Position numbers and translations under genes: made by a program. A stretch of 11,559 nucleotides of DNA from Trichomonas tenax (Eukaryota; Parabasalia; Trichomonadida; Trichomonadidae), in NCBI GenBank assembly GCA_023091735.1, contig JALKBU010001394.1, positions 1-11,559 of the forward strand, given 5' to 3'. The notes beneath the pieces are model-generated. The model had not been told where the DNA came from, did not search any database, and saw nothing but the letters and a program-made list of their open reading frames with translations. Of this stretch, positions 1-6,956 are shown one piece after another; within the stretch, counting starts at the first letter, position 1; each line of letters begins with the position of its first letter.

Positions 1-371
1 AGTTTCAATCTATAAATGTCATTATTGTTTAGACTACAAAGATATTTATAACACTTTTTATAAAGGTGCCAATTTTTCCCGCACAAAAAAGTGACAGTTT
101 ATTCATGAAAAGTGACTTTAAGGTTCTCTACCACTTTTTGATGTTCACTTTTGTCCTAGACTCGATTGAGAAAAATTGCTTCGCCTCATAGCTCAATTAG
201 CATAACACTCCAAGCTTTAATGAAGAGGTTTGCTGGTTTGACTCGCGGTAGTCCTTCATTTTTCCTTTTTACCACAAATTTTGGATGATAATGCTATCTC
301 AATTTGAATTGGAATTGAGGATAAAGTGATTATGTTTCCAACTGCCTAACGGTTATTTCAAAGTATTATTG
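1..371. other. Intergenic stretch with initiator-like motifs on both strands
   Basis: No protein gene is visible. TCACTTTT, a good match to the trichomonad initiator (TCAYTW), occurs on the plus strand at 145-152. Its reverse complement AAAAGTGA occurs at 87-94 and 108-115. The minus-strand motif at 108-115 is followed at once by an ATG, but that frame closes after about 25 codons, near base 32. These motifs may be unused or may belong to genes beyond the left edge. A tRNA-like segment is annotated separately at 182-255. Confidence 0.5.
182..255 (+). pseudogene. Decayed tRNA-like sequence (A box and B box only)
   Basis: TAGCTCAATTAG at 189-200 resembles the tRNA D-arm/A box. GGTTTGACTC at 235-244 resembles the T-arm/B box (GGTTCRANYC) with one mismatch, and the spacing is right for a 73-75 base tRNA. 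T-runs follow at about 257-270. The fold fails, however: the expected acceptor arms (182-188 against 249-255), the anticodon stem and most of the T stem do not pair, and no anticodon can be assigned. It is therefore called a tRNA pseudogene or tRNA-derived fragment rather than a working tRNA. Chance resemblance is possible. Confidence 0.35.
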
Positions 372-648
372 ATTCCATTATTATCCATTATTCCTAATTC
401 CAATATCGAAGTTGATTCCAAATTTTGAGAGCATTATTCGCACATCCAAATATTCGGCGATTCCACATAATTCGGGTATTCCATTATTGTCACTTTTTGG
501 TCTATTTTTGGTATATGGAATAACCGTCATTATTCCAAATTGGTGGTTATTCCAAAATAGGGTTTGATTCCAAATTCACTTTATTCGCATAAAGTCACCT
601 TTATTCCAATAATGTTTTTTATTCCATTAAACTCCAATCTTTAATTCG
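372..648 (+). repeat. Degenerate ATTCC/ATTCG array with frequent 18-base spacing
   Basis: ATTCC or ATTCG begins at 372, 390, 397, 415, 436, 452, 460, 470, 478, 532, 549, 567, 583, 603, 621 and 644: sixteen copies in 277 bases, all in the same orientation. Only two GGAAT copies lie nearby (311 and 517). The most common start-to-start distance is 18 (372-390, 397-415, 452-470, 460-478, 549-567, 603-621), with others of 7-23 and one gap of 54. The sequence between the motifs is not conserved, so this is either an eroded minisatellite or a low-complexity tract. No reading frame runs through it. Seen directly; its role is unknown. Confidence 0.6.
516..554. repeat. Inverted repeat (hairpin) inside the ATTCC array
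   Basis: GGAATAACC at 517-525 is the exact reverse complement of GGTTATTCC at 545-553. A flanking T-A pair (516/554) extends it to 10 pairs, and two G-T wobbles plus C-G and A-T continue it inward to 529/541, leaving an 11-base loop. An alternative 7-base stem, GGAATAA (517-523) with TTATTCC (530-536), competes with it. It uses the only inverted GGAAT copy within the array. Confidence 0.5.
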
Positions 649-724
649 CCAAAACACAAAAGCAATCAAGCAAACGTTCTATTCTCAACGATTAAAGAAG
701 TCAGAAAAAGCAATTATTTTTTTG

Positions 725-751
725 TCACTTTTCAATACTTCCATCACTTTT
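725..751 (+). promoter_or_regulatory. Tandem initiator-like motifs upstream of the kinase
   Basis: TCACTTTT occurs twice, at 725-732 and 744-751, matching the trichomonad initiator TCA(+1)YTW. The second would place the start site at base 746, 14 bases before an ATG at 760, a typical trichomonad 5' UTR length. No comparably good motif lies in the 30 bases before the kinase ATG at 1000 (TCAATTTT at 969-976 has the wrong base after +1). This may therefore be the kinase promoter with a long leader, or the promoter of the small ORF at 760-843. Confidence 0.4.
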
Positions 752-759
752 TATTCAAT

Positions 760-843
760 ATGTTGAAACGTTTCATATATATAGGTAATAATATGGATAA
801 CAAAATGCAATTGAATTTGCTCAATTTAATTTTTCAATGTTGA
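760..843 (+). CDS. Small ORF, 27 codons, behind an initiator-like motif (uORF or microprotein candidate)
   Basis: An ATG at 760 opens a 27-codon frame ending in TGA at 841-843. The product would begin MLKRFIYIGNN and end in a hydrophobic stretch (LNLLNLIFQC). It is not recognised as any family. The only support is placement: the ATG lies 14 bases after the A of a TCACTTTT initiator-like motif. A five-codon frame starting at 837 overlaps its end. It may be an upstream ORF of the kinase, a separate tiny gene, or chance. Confidence 0.2.
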   Translation: MLKRFIYIGNNMDNKMQLNLLNLIFQC

Positions 844-999
844 TTCTGTTTTAACACTGATTTGAATTCCCGCTAGTTTTTTCCATTTTGTAAATTGAAT
901 AGTTAACAAATTTGCTGTAAATCATTCAATTTTTCCTAATTCACACAAATATTGTGTACTTTACAAAATCAATTTTGAGAAATTTACATTAAAAAGAAA

Positions 1000-2115
1000 A
1001 TGAATTCTCCTATCTCATCCCCCACTCAATTCGGCTCTTATGTGTTCAAAGGACTCATAGGAGAAGGCGCCTTTTCGATTGTCAAACTCGTAATGCACAT
1101 GGAAACGCGTCAATATTATGCTTGTAAAATTATACCAAAAAAAAGAATCATAGAAGCGAACTTAGAGCAACGCTTTGAAGCAGAAATTCGTATAGACCAG
1201 CAACTGCATCATCATTCCATTGTTCAAATCGTCGATTTAATGAAAGATGAAGCAAATTATTATGTCGTAATGGAATTCTGCCCGAATGGAGACTTCTTTC
1301 AGTTCATTATCGATAATGGGTGCATTCCTGAGAATATTGCCGCTATTGCAATGAAACAGACACTCGAAGCTCTTCAATACGTTCACAGATTGGGTATCGC
1401 ACATCGCGATTTGAAGCCAGAAAATCTTCTTTTGGACGCCCAAAACAATATAAAGATCAGTGATTTTGGGCTTTCGAGGTATGTCGGCCACAATGGACTT
1501 GTTGATACTCCATGTGGCTCTCCATGCTACGCATCTCCCGAGTGTCTCAGCGGATTCCCATATGGCGGCTGCGCGAGTGACATCTGGAGCTGTGGCGTCA
1601 TATTATACGCAGCTTTGACTGGTCAACTTCCATGGACTAAAAGAAATCAACAGCAATTATTCGATCAGATAAGAGCAGGAGATTACAAAGTCCCAACAAA
1701 TATAAGTGATCAGGCCAAAGACTTCCTTGTTGGCTTAATGACCGTTGATCCAACAAAACGCTTGACAATAGAGCAAGCTTTGAACCATGAATGGTTGAAA
1801 ATTGCACCAGCTGGGATAGCGCACAGCGACATACAAGATCCACCAAAGATTGTTTCACTTAAAGCTGTTGATAAGTTCTTTGATTATGATGTTGACTGTC
1901 CAGACTATGACTCACTTGATAGTCCAACATCCACACGAGGGCAATCATTCTTAACTGTAGTTCGCGAACTTATGCCTCCAGTTAATAGACTTCCGAAAAT
2001 TAAGACGCGTCAATTAGCAATTCCTCCACGAAAAGCAGCTTCGAAGATTCTCCGCGCGAAATCTCTACATCATCAGCATGCGAAAATAATACCTCTTCAA
2101 AAAGTTAGAAAGTAA
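1000..2115 (+). CDS. CAMK/AMPK-like serine/threonine protein kinase
   Basis: This is a 371-residue protein kinase that phosphorylates Ser/Thr on protein substrates; the substrate is unknown. All core motifs are intact: glycine loop GEGAFS (21-26), ATP lysine K43 in ACK, helix-C E62, catalytic HRDLKPEN (135-142), DFG (155-157), ASPE (178-181) and DIWSCG (194-199). The segment TPCGSPCYASPE places T170 at the activation-loop position phosphorylated in AMPK-related kinases, which supports the CAMK-like subfamily. The catalytic domain runs about 12-267 and ends at the NHEWLK motif. The remaining ~100 residues hold a Ser/Thr/Asp-rich stretch (about 298-315) and a basic tail, with no recognised KA1, UBA or calmodulin-binding domain. 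This kinase type is greatly expanded in trichomonads, so orthology cannot be assigned. It is the first ATG of the frame, after an A-rich AAAAAGAAA; its promoter is unclear. Confidence 0.95.
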   Translation: MNSPISSPTQFGSYVFKGLIGEGAFSIVKLVMHMETRQYYACKIIPKKRIIEANLEQRFEAEIRIDQQLHHHSIVQIVDLMKDEANYYVVMEFCPNGDFFQFIIDNGCIPENIAAIAMKQTLEALQYVHRLGIAHRDLKPENLLLDAQNNIKISDFGLSRYVGHNGLVDTPCGSPCYASPECLSGFPYGGCASDIWSCGVILYAALTGQLPWTKRNQQQLFDQIRAGDYKVPTNISDQAKDFLVGLMTVDPTKRLTIEQALNHEWLKIAPAGIAHSDIQDPPKIVSLKAVDKFFDYDVDCPDYDSLDSPTSTRGQSFLTVVRELMPPVNRLPKIKTRQLAIPPRKAASKILRAKSLHHQHAKIIPLQKVRK

Positions 2116-2344
2116 GAACTGAAATCGTATTGATGTTAATTATACAGATTATGCATTTTGCGTTATTGAATAATTCTTTGTTTGTTTTGTATCATAAAAA
2201 TTTGTATGAATTTTAAATCTAAAATATTCTAGATACCTCTTCAACACAACGCTAATATTCATTGTATACTATATTAATTATATGTTTTTTTTCATTTTTT
2301 TTTCAATTTTCTAAAAATCAATTTTAGGATTTGATACATCAAGG

Positions 2345-2395
2345 ACATCTTATTTATCAAGAGCATATATCAATGGTTGATGTTTGATAAGATGT
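2345..2395. repeat. Nested inverted repeats between the kinase and UBX genes
   Basis: ACATCTTAT at 2345-2353 pairs perfectly with ATAAGATGT at 2387-2395. TATCAA (2355-2360) is complementary to TTGATA (2384-2389), an alternative register. In the middle, ATCAA (2369-2373) and TTGAT (2377-2381) form a 5-base stem with a 3-base loop. It lies about 230 bases past the kinase stop and 120 before the UBX start. It could be a 3' or 5' regulatory structure, or an AT-rich coincidence. Confidence 0.4.
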
Positions 2396-2490
2396 ATAAA
2401 GATATTTGAAGATAAGAAACAAATATGATTGTAAAATTTGAAATTTACGCAGAAAGTTAAGGTGCAAAGTGCTAATTTTTTAAAATTGAT

Positions 2491-2498
2491 TCATTTTT
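2491..2498 (+). promoter_or_regulatory. Initiator (Inr) of the UBX gene
   Basis: TCATTTTT matches the trichomonad initiator TCA(+1)YTW. The predicted start site is 2493, which gives a 22-base 5' UTR before the ATG at 2515. This also argues that the ATG, not the in-frame TTG at 2503, is the true start. Confidence 0.55.
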
Positions 2499-2514
2499 AT
2501 TATTGAAGTTTCTA

Positions 2515-3417
2515 ATGAGTGAAAAAGAAACTTTATTCTTGGATAAATTCGATGTAGCAATGCAAATTCGCGAAGAAGATCCTACATATACAATGCTTGT
2601 TTCTGTTGAAAACTCTCCGGATGAACAAAACATCTTTTGGAGTTCGATTTTTGTTGAACACATTATAACAAACAATTTTCTTATCGTGAGAATGAATTTC
2701 GTTCAACACAGAGACGAATTGGCTGTATTTGAGAAGTTTAAACCAATTGAATCAATTCCTTCACTTTATTATTTCGCACCAAATTCAAACAAAACAATTA
2801 CGAAAGTATGGAATTCATATCCAACTCCGAAAGCATTCAATACTTATTTCTCTGCACTTTTAAAGCCGCAAAATAAAAATGAAACCCAAAATATTCCACC
2901 AAAACCTCAAGAAACCACTACAAAAGATCAACTGACACCAGCAAATGAAAAAGCTAAAAGTTTTGCTCGAATTGTTGTTCAATATCAAGATCAAATTATT
3001 AAAGAGCAATTTAACAAAAATGCAACGCTAAAAGATATATATGACTGGGTGGGATCAAAGTTTGGTCCTAACCATAAGTTATTCAACAATCTAAAAGGCA
3101 ATTTTCTTTCTAACACTCCTGATATAACAATTACAGAAGCTGGACTTTATCCTTCAGTAAAACTTGTTATACAGGATAACGAATCAGAAGTTTACCACAA
3201 TGCCAACGATAACCCGATATATTCAACACATCCCAATGATGATAATCCAACAATAGAGTTGCTAGAAGAAAATCGTGAACAAACAAATGATGCTCCTCAA
3301 ACTAACACATTTGGATGCTTTGGAAGAGCTGTTAAGTCCGTTTTCTCTCTGTTTGATCCATGGTCTGGATTTGAAGAAAAAGAAGACTTCTTTGAGGAAA
3401 AGAGAATGTATCATTAA
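2515..3417 (+). CDS. UBX-domain protein with N-terminal thioredoxin-like domain (Cdc48/p97 adaptor type)
   Basis: A 300-residue protein from the ATG at 2515; the frame is open upstream to a TTG at 2503, but nuclear genes use ATG. Residues about 8-115 resemble the thioredoxin-like domain of UBX proteins such as the UBXN4 type: a W-containing N-terminal half, an F-IVRMNF strand and an IPSLYYF strand. No CxxC redox motif is present. A polar linker (about 117-148) leads to a UBX domain at about 149-222 (ARIVVQYQDQ, TLKDIYDWVG, ITEAGLYPSVKLVI). UBX domains normally dock on the Cdc48/p97 N-domain through an FPR loop; here the aligned residues are LKG (193-195), so binding may be weak or different. 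The C-terminus (266-283) is an aromatic, possibly amphipathic segment followed by an acidic tail, which could touch membrane. The inferred role is p97-linked protein quality control. Confidence 0.75.
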   Translation: MSEKETLFLDKFDVAMQIREEDPTYTMLVSVENSPDEQNIFWSSIFVEHIITNNFLIVRMNFVQHRDELAVFEKFKPIESIPSLYYFAPNSNKTITKVWNSYPTPKAFNTYFSALLKPQNKNETQNIPPKPQETTTKDQLTPANEKAKSFARIVVQYQDQIIKEQFNKNATLKDIYDWVGSKFGPNHKLFNNLKGNFLSNTPDITITEAGLYPSVKLVIQDNESEVYHNANDNPIYSTHPNDDNPTIELLEENREQTNDAPQTNTFGCFGRAVKSVFSLFDPWSGFEEKEDFFEEKRMYH

Positions 3418-3418
3418 A
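3415..3418 (+). promoter_or_regulatory. TAAA overlapping the UBX stop codon (poly(A)-signal candidate)
   Basis: The stop codon TAA is followed by A, giving TAAA. In Trichomonas, UAAA is the reported polyadenylation signal and may overlap the stop codon. Confidence 0.35.
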
Positions 3419-3911
3419 TTTATTATTGTGTTGTTGTTTAAATTTATTCCCATCAATATAACTATTCTAGCTTCGACATTTTAAAATATATCTCTATGAA
3501 TACTAAACTATAGTTTGTGCCACTGTGGATTAATGATTCTCATTTTGGAATTTTGAATAATATTCAATTTACATTCAGTAATGAAATAAGAATCTATAAT
3601 TAAATGCAACAAACTAGAATTATATATGAATAATTCTGTTCATATCATTTTAGTTTAACAATGTTGAATCTATTTTTATAATTTTTGATATAATGAAACT
3701 AAGTTCTGTAATTGTGAGTATATATAGACATACGGAAGTAGTGAATATCTCCAATGTTGTTGAGCTATTAATACGCTTTTAATTTTTATGATCGATATAT
3801 TTGCAATTACCCACTTTTCTTCGTTTTTCTGTTAAAGCACATAAAAATAATGGTAATGAAAAACAATAGCAAAATTTTGTTTACAAAAAAACGTATATTT
3901 TTTTTTAAAAA
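3418..3911. other. Intergenic region, UBX to ankyrin gene
   Basis: These 494 AT-rich bases contain no convincing gene or RNA. The ankyrin ATG is preceded by a T9A6 tract (3898-3912). The nearest initiator-like sequence, CCACTTTTC at 3811-3819, deviates at the first base and is followed by ATGs at about 3850-3860 before the ankyrin start. The promoter of that gene is therefore not identified. Confidence 0.5.
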
Positions 3912-5402
3912 ATGAAGACTCCGCGAACAGATTTAAGTATTGACACATTAAACGTCACACTTATATCCAAATCACCCGAATTAACAAATTATTACTGTTT
4001 GGAGGAAATGCTGTTCAATCATTGCAATGAACATATAAAACTTGCTGTAAAGCTGATAAATGACGAGTTTTCTGGAACAAAGCTTATTTTCGCATACAAA
4101 TTAATCGTATATGTCGCTGAACATAGGCCTCATTCCTGGCAATTTCTCGCTCAAATTGTAAAACAAATTCCACTGCCTCCAAAACCACTCGATGGATGCA
4201 ATTTCGTGTATTACCTCATTAAGAGACAAATTTTGCACCCATCGCATTCTCTCACACACGGAAAACTCGATATGACCGCGGAACAACTTGAAAGTGGATT
4301 CCCACTCACATCATTATCACACTACATCAGATCTGATGACCTCGATCGTGTCATCGGTTCCCCGATCGACGCTGGAGTTTTCAGCTCTAAACTCCCATTA
4401 GCAGGAAAAGAAGCTCCAATTCTTGGTTTTGCTATGTACTATAACTCAGACAGGGTCATAAAGTGGCTGATGACGAATAATTGCAAGTTTGACCAAGAAG
4501 TCGCTGAATATGCAGCGATGAGTGGAAACGTGAATTACGTTAAAATGTGTCAGCAAAAGGGAATCTCTCTTCGTGGTTTCGTCAACACCGCAATAAAATT
4601 TCACCACAACGACATTCTCAGTACAATTCTCGGAACACACAAAATAACTTATGATATTCAACTCGCTTTACGTATCCACAACACACTTTTCCTTGCGTGG
4701 CTTGGCACATCAAAGAATATCCTCCTTGACCGCTCTGATGCGGGAATGACGGCAATTCTTCGTGCTGCTGGCGATAATAATGTCGATTATGTTAAGTTCC
4801 TTGAATCAAAGGGTGCCAAAGTCTCAACAAAAGACAAACAAGGCACAAACGCTCTCATTCGCGCTTCCAGACACGGAGCTATCGATGTTGTGAAGCACAT
4901 TTGTCAAGAGAAGTCGCACGTTGATCATGCAGATAACAGCGGAAACACGGCCTTGGCGTGGGCAGCCCTCAAAGGCCATGTTGATGTTATGGAAGTGTTG
5001 ATAGAGAAAGGCGCTGATGTCAATAAAAAGAATAACAAAGGCGTATCACCATTATACAACGCCCTTCAGCGCAAGGATTACAAATGCTTCGAATTATTGG
5101 CAACACACGGCGCAGATCTTGAAGAGATAATGCCAGGCGGTACAACACCTTTGATATTCGCTGTTCTTAATGGAATGATGGATGTTTTCGACAAACTTAT
5201 TGAGCTCGGCGTTAAACTTGATGCAAAAGATTCTTATGGATCAACAGCATTGATGCACGCAGCCAAAGAGTGGCAGTCGAAGATGGCCATCAAACTCTTG
5301 AAACACGGTGCCAGCCCAAGCATTCAAGATCCTAAGGGCCTCACAGCTCTTCAATATACTTATTGTGATGAAATCAAAGAAATGCTCAAAGTTCTTCAGT
5401 GA
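3912..5402 (+). CDS. Ankyrin-repeat protein with DUF3447-like N-terminal half
   Basis: A 496-residue, probably cytosolic scaffold; ankyrin repeats bind other proteins and have no enzymatic role. Seven consecutive 33-residue repeats occupy the C-terminal half: 276-308, 309-341, 342-374, 375-407, 408-440, 441-473 and a short cap 474-496. Each opens with a xxGxTAL-type turn and ends in GA/GV plus a polar turn; the third (NSGNTALAWAALKGHVDVM) is nearly canonical. Residues about 165-235 (ILGFAMYYNSDRVIKWL, AAMSGNVNYVKMC) look like DUF3447, an ankyrin-like unit typical of trichomonad families. The first ~130 residues are helical and not recognised. No signal peptide or membrane segment is seen. The partner is unknown. 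The large size of this family in trichomonads prevents any orthologue call. Confidence 0.9.
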   Translation: MKTPRTDLSIDTLNVTLISKSPELTNYYCLEEMLFNHCNEHIKLAVKLINDEFSGTKLIFAYKLIVYVAEHRPHSWQFLAQIVKQIPLPPKPLDGCNFVYYLIKRQILHPSHSLTHGKLDMTAEQLESGFPLTSLSHYIRSDDLDRVIGSPIDAGVFSSKLPLAGKEAPILGFAMYYNSDRVIKWLMTNNCKFDQEVAEYAAMSGNVNYVKMCQQKGISLRGFVNTAIKFHHNDILSTILGTHKITYDIQLALRIHNTLFLAWLGTSKNILLDRSDAGMTAILRAAGDNNVDYVKFLESKGAKVSTKDKQGTNALIRASRHGAIDVVKHICQEKSHVDHADNSGNTALAWAALKGHVDVMEVLIEKGADVNKKNNKGVSPLYNALQRKDYKCFELLATHGADLEEIMPGGTTPLIFAVLNGMMDVFDKLIELGVKLDAKDSYGSTALMHAAKEWQSKMAIKLLKHGASPSIQDPKGLTALQYTYCDEIKEMLKVLQ

Positions 5403-5426
5403 TTTATTTAATATATTTGTGTGTGT

Positions 5427-5430
5427 TAAA
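5427..5430 (+). promoter_or_regulatory. TAAA downstream of the ankyrin gene (poly(A)-signal candidate)
   Basis: TAAA lies about 25 bases past the TGA stop. Importin, RRP1 and Derlin show the same arrangement with TAAA 20-30 bases past the stop. Such a short motif is expected by chance in AT-rich DNA. Confidence 0.25.
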
Positions 5431-5582
5431 TTTCTAGATTGTTCCCATTTTTTTATGATATCAAATTTGCATTTTTTAAACATCAAAAGTCTTCTTTTGC
5501 ACATTTTAACAAAGTTATTGTTTTCATTGATTGTCTTTTGCTGTGATAGTTTGAAAGAAATGATATTGTTACACAAAAATTA

Positions 5583-5586
5583 TTTA
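5583..5586 (-). promoter_or_regulatory. TAAA downstream of RRP1 (poly(A)-signal candidate)
   Basis: On the minus strand TAAA lies about 22 bases past the RRP1 stop, inside the 205-base convergent gap shared with the ankyrin gene. The two 3' ends appear separate. Nothing else was seen in this gap. Confidence 0.25.
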
Positions 5587-5607
5587 CTCTATAAAATATA
5601 TATTCTA

Positions 5608-6471
5608 TTACTGCTCTTTGGCTTCTTCATTCTCAACAGCTAATTTCATAATTGGCTGTCCCCTGGCCTGGCGATCTAAGTTGATAGCGACAAGAAGCTC
5701 ACGAAGTTCATCAGCTCTTGATGTACGGATGCTATAAATCTTCTGATTTGTATCTTTATGCTTGACTGCATTGTTAAGGCGAGATAAGAGACCACGCAAG
5801 AACTTAAGGGCGGACTCTTCATCAGATCCATAAAAGTGTTCACCAACAGAATCAACCAAAGGAGTGATAAGTTTCCAATTGATTCTCTCAACAAGTGAAA
5901 CATTTGTGGATGATGTCAAAAATTCGTGCTCAAATGGATAAAGGAACTTATAACCATTCTTTGTATCCATTTGAACTAAATCTGGAAGATAATCAACGAG
6001 AACATCAACAAGATGTAACTTAAAACCATTTCCGCGCAAGTTTTCGAAGACTTTATTGATCATTCCAATTAAAAATTCGAAATCTTTGTTTGCTTTGCAG
6101 AATTCAACGAGCTTATCTAAGACTTTACGACCGAGAACAAGGTACTTATCGGTCCTCCATTTGTCAAGTTTCTCCCACTGCTGAACCATGCACTGAATGT
6201 ATGCGTTAAAGAAGACTTTTGCATTTTCAACCGATAAAACATCAAAAAACGCAACAATTTTATCACAAAAAGCGTGCTGTATGAGCTGCCCATCTGTCAT
6301 CCATAGAGCATTCCACAAAATATACCAAACTGTTTCAGCATCTTTCTCTGGAAGCTCAGTGAGTGTTTTAATCCACGCTGCTGTATCGGCAATTGCAGCG
6401 TCGCGGGTTTCCTGCTCGTTTGCAACCAATTGCTGCGCCCAGACGAACTTTTGTCCGCAGATTGTCGCCAT
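5608..6471 (-). CDS. RRP1: RRP1/Nop52-family ribosomal RNA processing protein
   Basis: A 287-residue protein from the ATG at 6471; the frame extends 8 codons further to a GTG at 6495, which is not a eukaryotic start and overlaps the initiator. Nop52-domain features are clear: residues about 5-40 (KFVWAQQLVANEQETRDAA...AAWI), then a W-rich stretch (TVWYILWNALWMTDGQLIQHAF), then WEKLDKWRTDKYLVLGRKVL, a helix pattern shared by yeast Rrp1 and human RRP1. Family members act in the nucleolus on late pre-60S particles, in maturation of the large-subunit rRNA. The length is close to the short yeast form; the long charged tail of animal RRP1 is absent. It is divergent from the importin gene across 500 bases and convergent with the ankyrin gene. 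Confidence 0.85.
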   Translation of the reverse strand: MATICGQKFVWAQQLVANEQETRDAAIADTAAWIKTLTELPEKDAETVWYILWNALWMTDGQLIQHAFCDKIVAFFDVLSVENAKVFFNAYIQCMVQQWEKLDKWRTDKYLVLGRKVLDKLVEFCKANKDFEFLIGMINKVFENLRGNGFKLHLVDVLVDYLPDLVQMDTKNGYKFLYPFEHEFLTSSTNVSLVERINWKLITPLVDSVGEHFYGSDEESALKFLRGLLSRLNNAVKHKDTNQKIYSIRTSRADELRELLVAINLDRQARGQPIMKLAVENEEAKEQ

Positions 6472-6481
6472 TTTTATCTCT

Positions 6482-6489
6482 AGAAATGA
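6482..6489 (-). promoter_or_regulatory. Initiator (Inr) of RRP1
   Basis: On the minus strand TCATTTCT fits the trichomonad initiator TCAYTWYT exactly. The A (+1) is at 6487, 16 bases before the ATG at 6471. It lies inside the GTG-started extension of the frame, which supports the shorter protein. Confidence 0.6.
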
Positions 6490-6948
6490 AGACACAGAAA
6501 AAAATGTTAAACAAAATCTGATGAAATATTTGGATTATACATAATATGTTGAGTCTATTTATCGCAAAATTTCATCACAAAACCCATTTTAATTGATTTG
6601 ACAATACCACATTTTTGACATCTTACACGTCAAAATATAATTTTTGTTCCATTTTTAGATTTTGAAAGAAGTTATAGCCATTTAATGCTTATGAACATAA
6701 TTTATTTCATTATGTAAACAGATAGATGCAGTAACAAATGGTATTTCAGCATCTGAAAATGGATTTCAAAATCTCTATAACTTTTCAAAAATCTTAGATA
6801 CTTTAAATATACAATATAAAGCATAAAAAAATTCATATTGTTAATGAGAAGGTTCAAATTTGCACCAGTTTTACAAAATTTAGTGACATTTGAAATGATA
6901 TTACATGACAAAAATATACTTACATGTCAATAATTTAAAGATGACTTG
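6490..6948. other. Divergent promoter region between RRP1 and importin
   Basis: AT-rich spacer serving two divergent genes. TTACACGTCA occurs at 6623-6632 (read from RRP1 as TGACGTGTAA), related to the two TTACATGWCA copies near the importin (6901-6929). Further TGACA/TGTCA cores lie near 6600 and 6617. No RNA gene or credible ORF is present; a 69-codon minus-strand frame at 6702-6911 has no family likeness. Confidence 0.5.
6901..6929 (+). promoter_or_regulatory. Paired TTACATGWCA element upstream of importin
   Basis: TTACATGACAAAAA at 6901-6914 and TTACATGTCA at 6920-6929 start 19 bases apart. The pair ends 20 bases before the importin initiator. Almost the same pair, with G in place of A, lies upstream of Derlin on the minus strand (10954-10983). 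It is a candidate binding site for a dimeric or tandem-binding transcription factor. The sequence identity is seen; the function is inferred. Confidence 0.45.
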
Positions 6949-6956
6949 TCACTTTT
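6949..6956 (+). promoter_or_regulatory. Initiator (Inr) of the importin gene
   Basis: TCACTTTT fits TCA(+1)YTW. The predicted start site is 6951, giving a 21-base 5' UTR before the ATG at 6972. The wider TTGTCACTTTT also occurs at 487-497 and 722-732. Confidence 0.6.

Larger units (their letters stand above)
2116..2514. other. Intergenic region, kinase to UBX gene
   Basis: This is AT-rich with T-runs near 2286-2310. It holds the inverted-repeat cluster at 2345-2395 and the UBX initiator at 2491-2498. No RNA gene or further ORF is convincing. Confidence 0.6.

Noticed and set aside
490..523. TCACTTTT at 490-497 as a gene promoter
   Set aside because: The next ATG (515) is followed two codons later by a stop.
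595..644. TCACC/TCACTTTATT motifs at 576-604 with an ATG at 612
   Set aside because: The frame closes after 10 codons.
770..785. TATATATA as a TATA box for the kinase
   Set aside because: Trichomonad core promoters rely on the initiator; the tract is unremarkable in DNA this AT-rich.
2503..2514. TTG as the start of the UBX gene
   Set aside because: Nuclear eukaryotic genes start at ATG; the ATG at 2515 lies 22 bases past an initiator match.
5241..5576. 111-codon minus-strand frame over the ankyrin 3' end
   Set aside because: It is antisense to an unmistakable ankyrin frame, with low-complexity composition and no family likeness.
6472..6495. GTG-started extension of RRP1
   Set aside because: It covers the initiator TCATTTCT and adds no Nop52-like residues; the ATG at 6471 is preferred.
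6197..6544. 115-codon plus-strand frame over RRP1
   Set aside because: It is antisense to the Nop52-like coding region and lacks any recognisable domain.
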